A DNA stretch of 64,000 nt, taken from NCBI RefSeq assembly GCF_963422355.1, contig NC_085095.1:3660607-3724606 (forward strand), read 5' to 3'. The notes below the pieces were generated by a model, which saw only the letters and a program-made list of their open reading frames with translations, made no database searches and was not told where the DNA came from. Every line of letters begins with the position of its first letter. Position 1 is the stretch's first letter. The translations under genes were made by a program, and so were the position numbers. This DNA comes from Corticium candelabrum. Taxonomy: Eukaryota > Porifera > Homoscleromorpha > Homosclerophorida > Plakinidae. Below, piece after piece: positions 12,102-22,981 of this stretch.

Positions 12102-14100
12102 AATAGACCTTTTCACAGGGCGTGGCACTAACGACGTCGTCACCTACCGCGCGCCGGTTTGGTTCGCTTTTGATGCATTGACGTTTGTTAACCGCGTGAG
12201 TCTAGAGCCAAAGCAACAATTTTTCTTTTCAAACTTTAACCGGTGCGTATAGCGATGCATCGAATTAGGTGAGGCCTCATTAGGACTCGGCTCTTGTGTG
12301 TTTTGCGTGTTTTGCAGTGATGAACAACCTCTTTCTGATTTCTTTAGTGACTCTACCGCGTCAGTTTGAGTGATGATTTAACATTGAGACTTGACAGACG
12401 TCAAATGCGGGTAGAAACGTGCGTACGTAATCTATGATGCGCGTTCTGTGTGGTACACACTTACCCAAATGGTTTGGTTTGTACCTCCTGAATACTTCCT
12501 AAAAAGTGCGGCGTCTAGGGAATGAAAGGACCGTAGGTAGCAAGTAGATAAAGTTCTGTTAATTAATACAATTAATCAATGTTGTAATAATATAATTGAG
12601 TATTACTATTAAAAATGGTGTACACAATGAAAATGAAATTGAACAGCAAGTGGTAGTGTATCCTGGAGCATTACACACAAGAGTACAGAATGATAACAAG
12701 AGCCAACACATACTGACCTTTACAAACTCAAATTGATATCAATGACACTAATTACTATTAGTTTACCGTTCAAAAATTAAATCTATAGTACAAGAGGTGG
12801 ATGCAAATTTGTTAGATATGAATAAACAGTAAATACCTTATATAAAAGATCCATGCTTGAACTAAGTGTTATTTATACATTGCAAAATTCTATGGTTCGT
12901 TACCCGTCTGATCACCCCTCTATGTCGATTCTAAGAGAAGCCACTTGTCGGCATTTAATTAATGACTTGCTCCTCAGTAAACTGACCTCCTCCTTCTAGA
13001 AAAGGAGGTAGCACAAGAGATGCCAAACGTCCATGAGAATGTTAGCAATAACAAACCCTTTGTTTGCAATGACTTGATCTCCAGGCACAAATTTATTGAG
13101 AAACCAGACTGCTTCGTAAGTCCCTGTCTGTTACGGCACCAGTACATACTCATGACACAAACTGTACCATTACATGACCACATGGCGATATTGTAACCAA
13201 TGCTTTCACAGTGTGGTGGTGTTTGTATCTGGAGAAGGAAGCTGATTGCAAACCTCTATCTGAATGACGTTCTGTAAATAGTTCTGTTGCATCAATGATG
13301 CAGGTCTATTTCGGGAAAGTCTCTCTAAATGACTGTGGTAGACTTCAATGTAGAGTATCCTTTGGCAACCACCAGTCAACGTCATTCAAATGGCAATAAA
13401 GTTTATCCATGTGACAAAAATTTCCATGTGAAACTTCAAATATTTCCCATTTGCAGATACATTGGTACATCCAGGAACACAGCAAATAACCATGATGGCA
13501 TGGCAACTACACACTCCAAAAGGTAAAACACAGTACAGCAACACTGAGTGACTGGTTTATTTACATGACAGCCACGTACAGCTGAGGACATTATATTAAG
13601 ATGAAATATTAATCAAGCATTCTCTTCTTACCTCTCAGTACCACCAGACTTGTCTAAAGACTTCCTCTTCACGTCAGTCATTCCCTAAACGCCGCACTTG
13701 CTAGGAAATATTCAGGAGGTACAAACCAAACCATTTGGTAAGTGCGTACCACACAGAACGCGCATCATAGATTACGTACGCACGTTTCTACCCGCATTTG
13801 ACGTCTGTCAAGTCTCAATGTTAAATCATCACTCAAAATGACGCGGTAGAGTCACGAAAGAGATCAGAAAGAGGTTGTTCATCACTGCAAAACACGCAAA
13901 ACACACAGGAGCCGAGTCCTAATGAGGCCTCACCTGATTCGATGCATCGTTATACGCACCGGTTAAAGTTTGAAAAGAAAAATTGTTGCTTTGGCTCTAG
14001 ACTCACGCGGTTAACAAATGTCAATGCATCAAAAGCGAACCAAACCGGCGTGCGGTAGGTGATGACGTTGTTAGTGCCACGCCCTGTGAAAAGGTCTATT
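12102..14100 (-). mobile_element. ISL2EU-like DNA transposon with 425-bp inverted repeats
   Basis: Arms 12102-12526 and 13679-14100 are reverse complements with few differences; both outer ends read AATAGACCTTTTCACAGGGC. The 1.15-kb centre carries, on the minus strand, the remains of a DDE_Tnp_4-type transposase (separate entry). Very long arms and an IS4/IS5-type nuclease fit the ISL2EU superfamily. I could not fix a target duplication. Confidence 0.8.
12890..13310 (-). pseudogene. DDE_Tnp_4 transposase remnant (ISL2EU type)
   Basis: Read on the minus strand from about 13298 down: IIDATELFTERH, LQSASFSRYKHHHTVKALV, then after a TGA stop GAVTDRDLRSS, WFLNKFVPGDQVIANKGFVI, PPFLEGGGQFTEEQVIN. 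These follow the order of the DDE_Tnp_4 nuclease: first Asp in IIDATE, the SYKxHxTxKxLV segment, second Asp in VTDRD, then the PGDxVxADKGF and PPFLxGxxQFTxEE blocks. At least one stop and two frame changes break it. Confidence 0.8.
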
Positions 14101-14105
14101 GCAAG

Positions 14106-14650
14106 AAACGATTGATATAAATGCCTCTAGGGGCGCGAGATAATTTACTGCGGCCATTGTGCTAACGCGCGCTACAATTTGTATCCTAATGATGTCAATA
14201 CGGCTGAGAACGGCGGACTGATATCAACCCGCTGCTACCGGCTTCTGTAAAACTCAGATTGTTGGCTAACAAGGAAGACCGATATCTCTGCACATTTCAA
14301 GGTAAGGATTGTGGGACATATGGTGTTAAGTTGTGATTTATTGACTAGAGCAAACTGGGACCCCAAAGTTATCATGCAAGTTTTTATCGACTGTGGCAAT
14401 ACAACCTCAGAAGGAGACCCTTCTTAGATTAGTTCATAGATTACGTCTCGCTGAATTTTGGGCGCGTTAGGAGCACTTGGTATGGTTAAACCTAAAGTAG
14501 TTACTTCGAGAGAGTAAGATCGAGGAATCATCTGAACAACTCGTTGCCGATTCTCTGCTTCTGTGGCTGTCTGGACCGTAGGTTTCCTGCAAGAAGATAC
14601 CACGCCTTGTATCTTTCTTTCAACAAGTTTTAGTATTTGGTGATAGTTCT
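14106..14650. other. non-coding stretch
   Basis: No gene recognised. A short plus-strand segment near 14250-14302 ends in a good splice donor, but nothing downstream pairs with it. Confidence 0.3.
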
Positions 14651-14905
14651 CCTTTTAAAAAAAAATAAGAAAAACATTTTGAGAAAATGATGGGTATGTG
14701 GGGATGGGTATGTAGGAATAGGTATGTATTTAATCATGCTCATCTCCTACATCACAATCTTTTACCTAAATTAATTAAAAAGCAGCAGTCGTGTGTGACA
14801 CTCACAGTACTGGATTGTGATGTAGAAGATGAGCATGATTAAGTACATACCCATCCCTACATACCCATCATTTTCTCAAAATATTTTTCTTTATTTTTTA
14901 GGTAA
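14651..14905. mobile_element. fold-back (MITE-like) inverted repeat
   Basis: Two arms (about 14653-14762 and 14811-14900) are near reverse complements: AAAATGATGGGTATGT on the left and CATACCCATCATTTT on the right, both with CATGCTCATCT/AGATGAGCATG and ACATCACAATC/GATTGTGATGT inside. No coding sequence. The loop is about 50 bases. Confidence 0.8.
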
Positions 14906-15905
14906 AAAAGCGAATGTGAGTGTGTGTATGTAGTTTGAAATGGAAATGACAGTCCTAGTAAACGTGTGCAGCTCGGCCGGGATTTCAATCTTTGATTGCA
15001 TCTCCAAACAACTCCCAGGTTACGCTCAGCATACACGAAAGTACGTAGCAGCTGACGGATGTACGTAATAACACTGATTGCATCTATAAACAACTCCCAT
15101 TACTTAGGGTTCCATGGAAGAGATACACGCTTACATGCACAGAGAATCAGACAGGATGCCGCGCCGTTGAACATAGTCGTACATGTTCAAATACACGCAA
15201 CTGTAAGCAGCATGTAACAGCAGGTGGAAGTGGCAGCTTGGCTTCCAAACGGTAGTCACATGTACACACGTGACCGGAACAACATGGCGTTGTGGGAAGC
15301 AATACGTGCAATTGCATGGCAGCAGTTGACTGATACAAGATGACTTTGCACTTTTCTAGCTTTTGGGTCAGTGCAATTCTTCGGAAAGAGCGAATCGTTT
15401 GGTGTGACTCTCGTCGTTGTAGCTGCTTCGAGTGAGGCGCTAGCCTGGCTGACAAAAGTGAAATGTGAAATGTGAAAGAATAAATGGCGTTTTTCTGCTT
15501 GCCGATAGCTGGCTTCTGAGGCGCTTAGTGTCAGCGGTGATAGTCTGGCTACCATTAGGAACGTTTGAAGTTGAGCGCTACGTGGGTCCTAGATCTCTGT
15601 AATGAGTTCTGAGAGATCCCATTCGGATGTATTTGGATACTTTTGTATGTGCCGCCTTTTTATATTCTTTGCATCCCTGCATAGGGAGTGCTACTGCACT
15701 CCCTGATAATAGGCGTATAATACCCACTACGGCCACGGGGTCCATTGCCCCAATCAGCAGGCTATGATCATTATATTAAAATACGTTATTGTTAAAACGA
15801 GCTGCAAGTGGAAGAAACGATGAGCAACAATAGACGACAGTACATTTGCGCGCAGACGTCTTGGGTACACGAGGCTACACTTGTCGCCCATACGTTTGTT
15901 TACCC
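14906..15905. other. kilobase without recognised gene
   Basis: Two overlapping minus-strand frames of about 100 codons (15147-15455 and 15256-15555) are open but have no motif, plausible start or splice context. Near 15680-15700 there is a small inverted pair, GGGAGTGC...GCACTCCC, of unknown meaning. Confidence 0.3.
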
Positions 15906-16536
15906 TTAAGCCTAGTTCACAATACGACGCTGGACGTTGACATTGACGCTGACGCTGACGCTGACGATGACGTTGTACCATTCACAATATTTTTCCGTGA
16001 GCGTCAGGAGACGTTGGTCAGCACCTGTCTGGATACTCGAGCGTTGAGCGCATGCTAACGCACGTTATTGTAACACCACGTGTGTATCGTAGATGGACGA
16101 AGAAATTGTAATTCTTCTACTTCTTATTCGTCGCCGTAGGCGTAGAGCTAGAGAATATCAACAACGGCAAGTGTGGGTCAGACCAATCTTTCAACGAAGG
16201 CGGCAACAGGGAGAATTTCATAATCTCCTTGCAGAGATGAGGCTGAACGACACTGAAAGCCATTTTCGCTACCTAAGGATGTCTCGTGACTGTTCTTTGA
16301 TTTGTAGAAAGTAATCACGTGTTTTCCGGTTACGTTGGTACACTTCCGGAATCGACGCTAGAGTTGAACTCGAGTCAACTCCAGCGTCAAGAACGCTGGA
16401 CGAACGCTGGACGAACGCTGCGACGAACGTCGTCGACGTTGACATGTTCACAATACGACGCTCATGCCAGCGTCATCGTCATCGTCAGCGTCATCGTCAG
16501 CGTCAACGTCAGCGTCGTATTGTGAACCGAGCTTAA
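15906..16536 (+). mobile_element. PIF/Harbinger-type non-autonomous element
   Basis: Both ends carry GTTCACAATACGACGCT in inverted orientation, bounded by TTAA on each side. Inside each arm runs a string of GACGCT/GACGTT/GACGAT hexamers, about 11 units on the right. The centre has the start of a Harbinger transposase (16093-16314). A second inner TTCACAATA... copy occurs near 15982 and 16447. TTA/TAA would be the usual Harbinger target; here TTAA makes the exact edge ambiguous. Confidence 0.75.
16093..16314 (+). pseudogene. Harbinger transposase N-terminus
   Basis: The frame MDEEIVILLLLIRRRRRR, then WVRPIFQRRRQQGEFHNLLA, EMRLND and HFRYLRMS matches the start of PIF/Harbinger nucleases (WVHP...R...GEFHxLVxELRxxD...FFRYFRMS). 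It stops at 73 residues, before the DDE core, and TIR sequence follows. This is an internally deleted remnant and the DDE catalytic domain is absent. Confidence 0.8.
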
Positions 16537-16594
16537 GTCATCTAGCAATTTTTAGTATGAAACACCTGGCTGCAAGCAGTTCTAATGCTGTTAT

Positions 16595-16866
16595 CAGGGG
16601 CGTACGCAGGATTTCTCTAGAGGGGGTTCGTAACTAAGTTGCCGAAAAGTTAAGTGCTGTACTACTTTATAGATTTATATTATTTTTTACAGATAATTTC
16701 AATGTATCCAAAATCGGGAGTCTCGTTGTGTCTTCTGCTGTCCCCATATGTAATGGTGCTGTGTAGTTGCGCTCATGCGGCATTGCCTAATTCGAATTCC
16801 GCCATTACCTACCGCCTAGAGGGGGTTCGTCCGAACCCCCTCGAACCCCCTCTGCGTACGCCCCTG
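16595..16866. mobile_element. 272-bp hAT-like MITE with GTTAT target duplication
   Basis: Termini CAGGGGCGTACGCAG and CTGCGTACGCCCCTG are perfect inverted repeats, extended by GAGGGGGTTCG. GTTAT flanks it at 16590-16594 and 16867-16871, a 5-base target duplication. No coding sequence inside. CAGGGGCG ends are common for hAT elements, though most hATs make 8-base duplications. Confidence 0.85.
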
Positions 16867-16871
16867 GTTAT

Positions 16872-17976
16872 TGAAGGCAGAGCTAGAAAGTTGTCAAATT
16901 TACTTGATCTACCTACAGTCTGTCATTTCTTCTTATTAAATTTAAAAGTCACTTCTTCACCGATCGACCTGTTTAAAATCAAGTGTATATAAAAGTTAGG
17001 CCTACAAGTCCAAAGAATGACCCGATCTTTGTCATTAGTTATATATTATATCTGCTGGTAGAGGATGTATGTATCGATGCGCTAGTAATAATAAAGATAA
17101 GACGACTAGAAGAAGGTCTGTTAGAAGAATTTCAAGCTAAATGTTTTTACTAAAAACCATATAGGTTTTAGAGTTTGTTACTGATGGAAGATGCTACTGC
17201 AGACGTGCTGGGTGTTTTAGACGTCAGTTCAAAGACACGATCTCGCTAATATCCTTGGCATCTACAAGTCACATGGCGTAAGTACAAGCATCTATCAGTG
17301 CCATGCATAAAAATCTTCCACCGCGACCGTGATGAACATCCTCTGCTAGGATACGCCAACGATGAAGTGAGTGATTTCACAGTGGTTAGTTAGGCACTGA
17401 AAATAAGCGGCTGCGATATTGCTCTTGGATTTCAGGAGAATGGCGAAGTCCAAAACAGATCTTTAGCAATGGATTTCCAAGAGCTACTGTAATTTTTTGC
17501 CTGTGCTAGTGGATAAGAAACTCTGTAAAAATAATCTAAACAACATCTTGCATATTAATTGGTAAACCTCTAGAGACCTATAATTGACAAATAACTTAGA
17601 ATACACGTGGATCATTAAAATCATGATTCTTTGCATCTGATCACGCCGTTGCTAGTAACTAATAGTATTACCCTTATCTCAAATCTTTGTAAACGAGCAA
17701 ATGGAGGTTGGCTACTCGCTTGTTGCCAGGAAGTACAGTATAGAATTTTTGACTGTTTGTTTGTTTGTTTGTTTAGATGTCTGTTGGTGTCTGTTTGTTT
17801 GTTTGTATATTGTTTGTATTTCATATACAAATGAACACTAGCCTGCAGTATCACGGCAATATATACATGCATACATTTTGCAATATTGCTTATTAATTAA
17901 GATTGTTGGACAATCACAATGCGTTTCCGTTTCATTTATTTATTTCTGCTTTAACAAGTTATTGCCGGATGCCAGC
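16872..17976. other. upstream region of the receptor kinase gene
   Basis: No gene recognised. (TTTG)n stretches lie near 17755-17815 and AT-rich DNA just before the start codon. It presumably holds the promoter and 5' UTR of the receptor kinase, but no TATA box or other element is clear. Confidence 0.35.
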
Positions 17977-20900
17977 ATGGAATTCTCTTTGTACGTATTT
18001 CTGCTCATTCTTTTCATTGCTCATTACAAGCTATGCAGAAGCTCATCTCCAAGTCCAAACACACGGAACGGAGCACAACAACTTCGACTTGACAATATTT
18101 CGCCTACAACCTTTGCAAGCAAAGATACTAAAACCTTTGAAGATTTCAACAGTAATTGTCAGTCTTTTACTAAGTTTGGACGTTTCAGTTCTTGGACATG
18201 CAATACTCCACATCTGTCGAACTATATATATGCAGTATTAGTTATTCAACCGTCGATTACCATCCAAGAATATCGTTATAGAATACTGGTTTTTGGAAGA
18301 AAATTTTTAACAAGAGAAACTGGTGACGCATTTTTGGGTAATTCAAATACATACCAAACGTGGATTTATTACGAAGAAACAGACTCTTGGAAAATGATTG
18401 CTAGTGTTGCCAACGGCTTTCTATGGAAGACCTGGTTACGTCTGGTGACAATTTGTAGTTCACACGCCATTATTCTCTCTCCTGATGCAATCAACAGCAC
18501 TTGGATATTTGTGTTCGAACAACTGAGATGGAAACGTGTCGCGATTGTGGGCGATGGGCCAAGTTGGACAGATATTCGTGATGACATTTTTGTAGTGGCC
18601 GTGGAAAGTGAGCATTCTTTGTGCTCCTGTAGTCAGGATGTTTTCGCTTTCTACCGTATTGACGAGGGAAATGATTTTGTGGGCTACAGACTGAGCTGTG
18701 TGATAGAACAGACAACATATACTTGGAAAAAAGTAGGAAACTACACAATTCCTTTCTTTCATAGTGTACAGTTAGTTGGTGGTTGGTCAGGAAAGACAAC
18801 AGTATTAGCTATGGTTGACGAATGCATTTGGACATATTTCGTACAGAAATCAATTTGGAATAAAACGAAGCTCTGCTTTCCATATGATAGTTGGAAAATA
18901 ATGGCGGAGACCGTTTCGGATGTTCTTTTTGTTAATGATACCAAAGAGATTGTCTATATAGGTATTTTTTGTGAGTTCCTTATTACGCTGTCTGTCTCTA
19001 ATGGAACTACTGTTGTCGAACAGATTCAGCAGAAATACTATTACGAATCGATGAAGTCTTCCTATAATTTACTGTTCAGGATGAATGCAATTACCAACGT
19101 ACCAAAAAAATCGTATATTGTACACGTTGCCAGTCAGAGTATTAAGTATTACTTCCCTCAATTTAATGAATTTTGTAGCTCAAATGTTTGGAGTCTGCAG
19201 AGACAAAATGTAGCGGGAGAACTGTTGTGGTATTTTGCTACAATGGAGCAAACTCTTCTAATTCCATCAGATTACGGATTTCAGTCTTTGTGGAGAGACA
19301 CATATTATCGGATTGTCTTACCGTCCCATGAAGTAAGGTCTGCGCCAACATCCATGTGGTCGATGAACTTAGGCACGAAGCGATGGCAAATGGAGGGATA
19401 TCTCAACGTTACAGGAATAAATATACCCAAAGACATGATGACGTCAGTGACTGTAAGTATGCATATGCAGGAAAATGTGTGGCTGGTGGTTTCACGTAGG
19501 TACACAATGTTGATCACTTCAAGAGATAACATACTTATAATGTCAAGTCCTAGGCCTTCTAGATATGCTTTTACAGTCGTCACTATCAACTCGACGTCAG
19601 CATTGCTGTTTGGAGGTTGTAATGAATATGACGTCTTTAATGATCTTTGGCAATTTTCTCTTACACGTAGACATTGGACGAAAGTGAAAATGGTCGAGAG
19701 TAGTGGGTCCGGAGCCGGATCCATTACTAACGACTCTGCAGGGAGCGTTCCCTCACCTCGATGTGGTCATGCTGCTGCAGTTATAGGAGTCGACATGCTT
19801 GTTTTTGGTGGATATGACTTTCATTTTAATTTAAACTTAGAATTGTGGAGATATAACATGATTAACAATTCGTGGAGGTATTTAGAACCAACCAACAAAT
19901 TTCCACATTTTACTTCTACGTATATTTGCTATTTTGCTGCGACAGCTCAAAGTAAAATGCTATGGATTGCATCTAGGTGTCCTTTGTTTCTTGGGAAAAA
20001 CGGGGGTTTGACTTTCGATGGAAATTTTCATTTGTGGATGTTTAATGTTCACTTGCAGACTTGGAATTTTGTCGCATTTGAAAAACTAAAAGATATGCCG
20101 ATCAAGTCTCTCTCTTCGTCTCTGGATTTCCGTCAAGGATATCTACTAAGTTTAGAGCCTTCTGGTTTACTTTACATAAAAGCGGGATGTCCCGATGGAT
20201 TAGGGTCGAGCAACATTTCTCGGTTTCCGTGCGATGTCTGCAAAGTAGGTTTTTACTCTGATGTAGAGACGACCGATTGCCGCAAATGTCCAAACGGAAC
20301 GACGACGAGAGATGAGCGCTCAACGAGGCTGACTGACTGCAACGTTTGTGTCACGGGTACATGTCGTCATGGGAGATGTCTGGTGGTGAGCAGCAAGTTA
20401 ACGCAAGTTCCAGTATGTACGTGTACTATCGGATTTACTGGTTCTCACTGTCAAGACGCAACTTATTATTACATTGGAACGGGAGTTATTCTTGTTGTCG
20501 GTATTATTATTTTACTCGTTGTTGTATTACGGCGCATCATCAAAAAACGAAAAGAACGAGAAACGGTTTTCCGTCGTCACATAAAAATCTTGAACGATGC
20601 GTGGCAGATCAGTTGGCAAGAAATAGAACTGCAAGACGAAATAGGAGGAGGAGCTTCTGGACGAGTGTGGAAAGCGCAATACCGTAACATAGACGTTGCT
20701 GTAAAAATGCTAATTGACAATGATGAATCAAAATCGTCATTGGAATTTGCAGGAGAAATTAAATTTATGCAAACAATGCGTCATCGAAATATTGTACTTT
20801 TTATCGGAGCCGGTAAAACGAGTCCACAAGCACGACCGTTTCTCGTAGTCGAGTTTGCGCATCGAGGTTCATTGCGTCACGTACTGGATGACGTCGGTAT

Positions 20901-21542
20901 TGAAATCGATCAAAATCGTAAAATAGACTTTGCTCTAGACGCTTCGAAAGGAATGGAATTTCTTCACAAATTGAACCCTCCGAGAATTCATCGAGATCTG
21001 AAAAGTGAGAATTTACTCGTTTGCAAAAGTTGGATTGTCAAAGTGGCTGATTTTGGTCTTGGAAGACTCTTTGGTGGTGCTCACAAAAACCGACGATCAA
21101 AGCGAAACAACTCATTGAGCAGCAATAATTCTGAGAACGAACTTCTAGGTGAGATGAAAGATTTATCTGAAGATAATATTGGGACAGTGAGATGGAGTGC
21201 ACCAGAGTTAGCACGACTAGAAACTTACGATGAATCCATTGATGTCTACAGGTACTCGATGACGTCAATTTCATTGTATTTAATAATATATTTTTTGTGC
21301 CTAGTTTTGGAATTGTGCTTTGGGAGATTTGGTCACGTGGCTTTCCTTTCGAGCAGTATCGGTTTGCTCACGAAGTCGACGACGCCGTGGAAAGAGGCGA
21401 GCGTCCCATCGTTCCAGACGATTGCCCAGATGGGTATGCAACAGTAATGAAAGCTTGCTGGGCCGAAAGAGCTCTGAAACGACCGTCGTTTAGCGAAGTT
21501 GTCAGCTGTCTGGAAAACATGCATGTGGAAGATGCATGTTAG
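17977..21542 (+). CDS. Kelch/EGF transmembrane TKL receptor kinase
   Basis: Two exons (17977-21251 and 21305-21542) give 1170 residues. The start at 17977 begins a signal peptide (MEFSLYVFLLILFIAHY); the frame stays open 33 codons upstream. The ectodomain has Kelch-type repeats with LLFGG (about 543) and LVFGG (about 608). A cysteine-rich GCC2/ephrin-receptor-like stretch (about 736-790) and an EGF-like module ending CTCTIGFTGSHC come next, then one membrane span (about 833-852). The kinase is complete: glycine loop GGGASG (890-895), Lys910, HRDLKSEN (1005-1012), DFG (1025-1027), GTVRWSAPE (ending 1077), then exon 2 with FGIVLWEIWSRG. HRDLKSEN and GTVRWSAPE are TKL marks, so Ser/Thr or dual specificity is likelier than a true receptor tyrosine kinase. 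The 53-base intron splits a Ser codon, and both splice sites are canonical. Ligand unknown. Confidence 0.93.
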
Positions 21543-22525
21543 AGTGACTACAGGACTGTCTTGAATTTGTCCAATTGCTGCTGCTAGTATAGTGACGCCT
21601 CAGTTCTAGCTGCTATGTAGAGGTAGAGCAGATTAGATTGCTATAACATACGATATTGGAATTGGGAGTGTTAGTCGTAAAATTATTATTCACTATATTA
21701 GAACGCAGTTCTTTAGGAAAATGAACACAATTATTTAGAGCACGTTAGATGACATTTATGAAAATTTATATATTCGTGCCGATTGTCTCTCAATTACCTT
21801 ATGTGGCGCTCACTCTCTGATTATTTTCGTTTTTTCTTAGTTTATTTTTGCATTTCGCACTTTAATAATACTATCTTCTCACTACACGAGATATAAATGA
21901 AGTGGACGTCATCAAGTTGTGCAAAAATCGTTGATATTAATTAACATTATTTGCACCACACTTTCGAATGGTGAAAACATTTCTGGTCGTGAGTGTTTTC
22001 TATCAAAATTGGAAACGATAAGCATGTGGTCTATACAGTAAAAAAGAGTGGACAATTTAGCTTCTATTGGCAATTAAAGGTTGATTGAGAATGAAATTAA
22101 TCTCTAAAACCTGTGAGAGTGACTGAGTTATAAAATGATGTTTCTCCACACGCAGGTTCATTGAAGAAATAGAAGAGCAGCATTCTGTGTGAATACAGGA
22201 AGAGGCAATGGCCTATCCATCTGTAACCTTATATAAAACGTCCATTCAATTTTTATGTTAGAATAAAAATTAAAAATTGAGTTTTAAAGTAAGGAGAAAT
22301 AAATAACTGTAAACCTGCATGCCTATGGCTGCTCAGTTCAGAAAAACCGACTGTTGAGGTGCATACTATAGAATTCAATTTATTAAAAATAAATCTTGCT
22401 AACAATCCCACACAGATTCTAAGCGTATACGGCGACATGGTTTACAGGTTGAATAAAGGAATAGAAAACATTTCATAGCCAAACCAACAAGCCATAAACT
22501 AATTAGTCACAATTTTATTACCATC
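21543..22525. other. 3' flank of the receptor kinase gene
   Basis: AT-rich non-coding DNA. A possible AATAAA-type signal lies near 22260 (GAATAAAAATT). No other gene, RNA or repeat recognised. Confidence 0.35.

Positions 22526-22615
<90 letters not shown>
22526..22615. repeat. (AC)n microsatellite
   Basis: About 88 bases of AC repeat. Confidence 0.95.
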
Positions 22616-22616
<1 letters not shown>

Positions 22617-22981
22617 CACAAGCGCTTTATCAAATCTGTCTACACTGTTTGCATACTGTAGACATGTACATGCAGTATATATACCTATGTACCTACAAGG
22701 ATACCCATTGTATTTCAACTGCTAACAACTTACGAGACTTGGGTAAATGGTTTGACTAATACATACGGGTTTAGTCAGAATACCGGCTGCAGGAGAGCAA
22801 ACGTCGCGTTGTAATTCTAGTTGTTGTTACCCTTTATTAATGTGTTGTGTTGTGTTCTATTGCTATACTCAAGAATGTATTACATTGCCATATTCAAGTA
22901 CACTACAAAGTACCATGAAATGGAGCGTCCAAATTCTCCAGAGCAACTATTATTGATGGGAAATAGAGACTTGGCGATAAA

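Noticed and set aside
17903..18241. Alternative start of the receptor kinase in another frame (112 codons)
   Set aside because: It has a signal-peptide-like stretch, but the main frame stays open over 1000 codons with a signal peptide at 17977 and all domains in frame.
18369..19724. Several minus-strand frames of 60-139 codons opposite the receptor kinase
   Set aside because: They mirror the sense codons of the long plus-strand gene and have no motif of their own.
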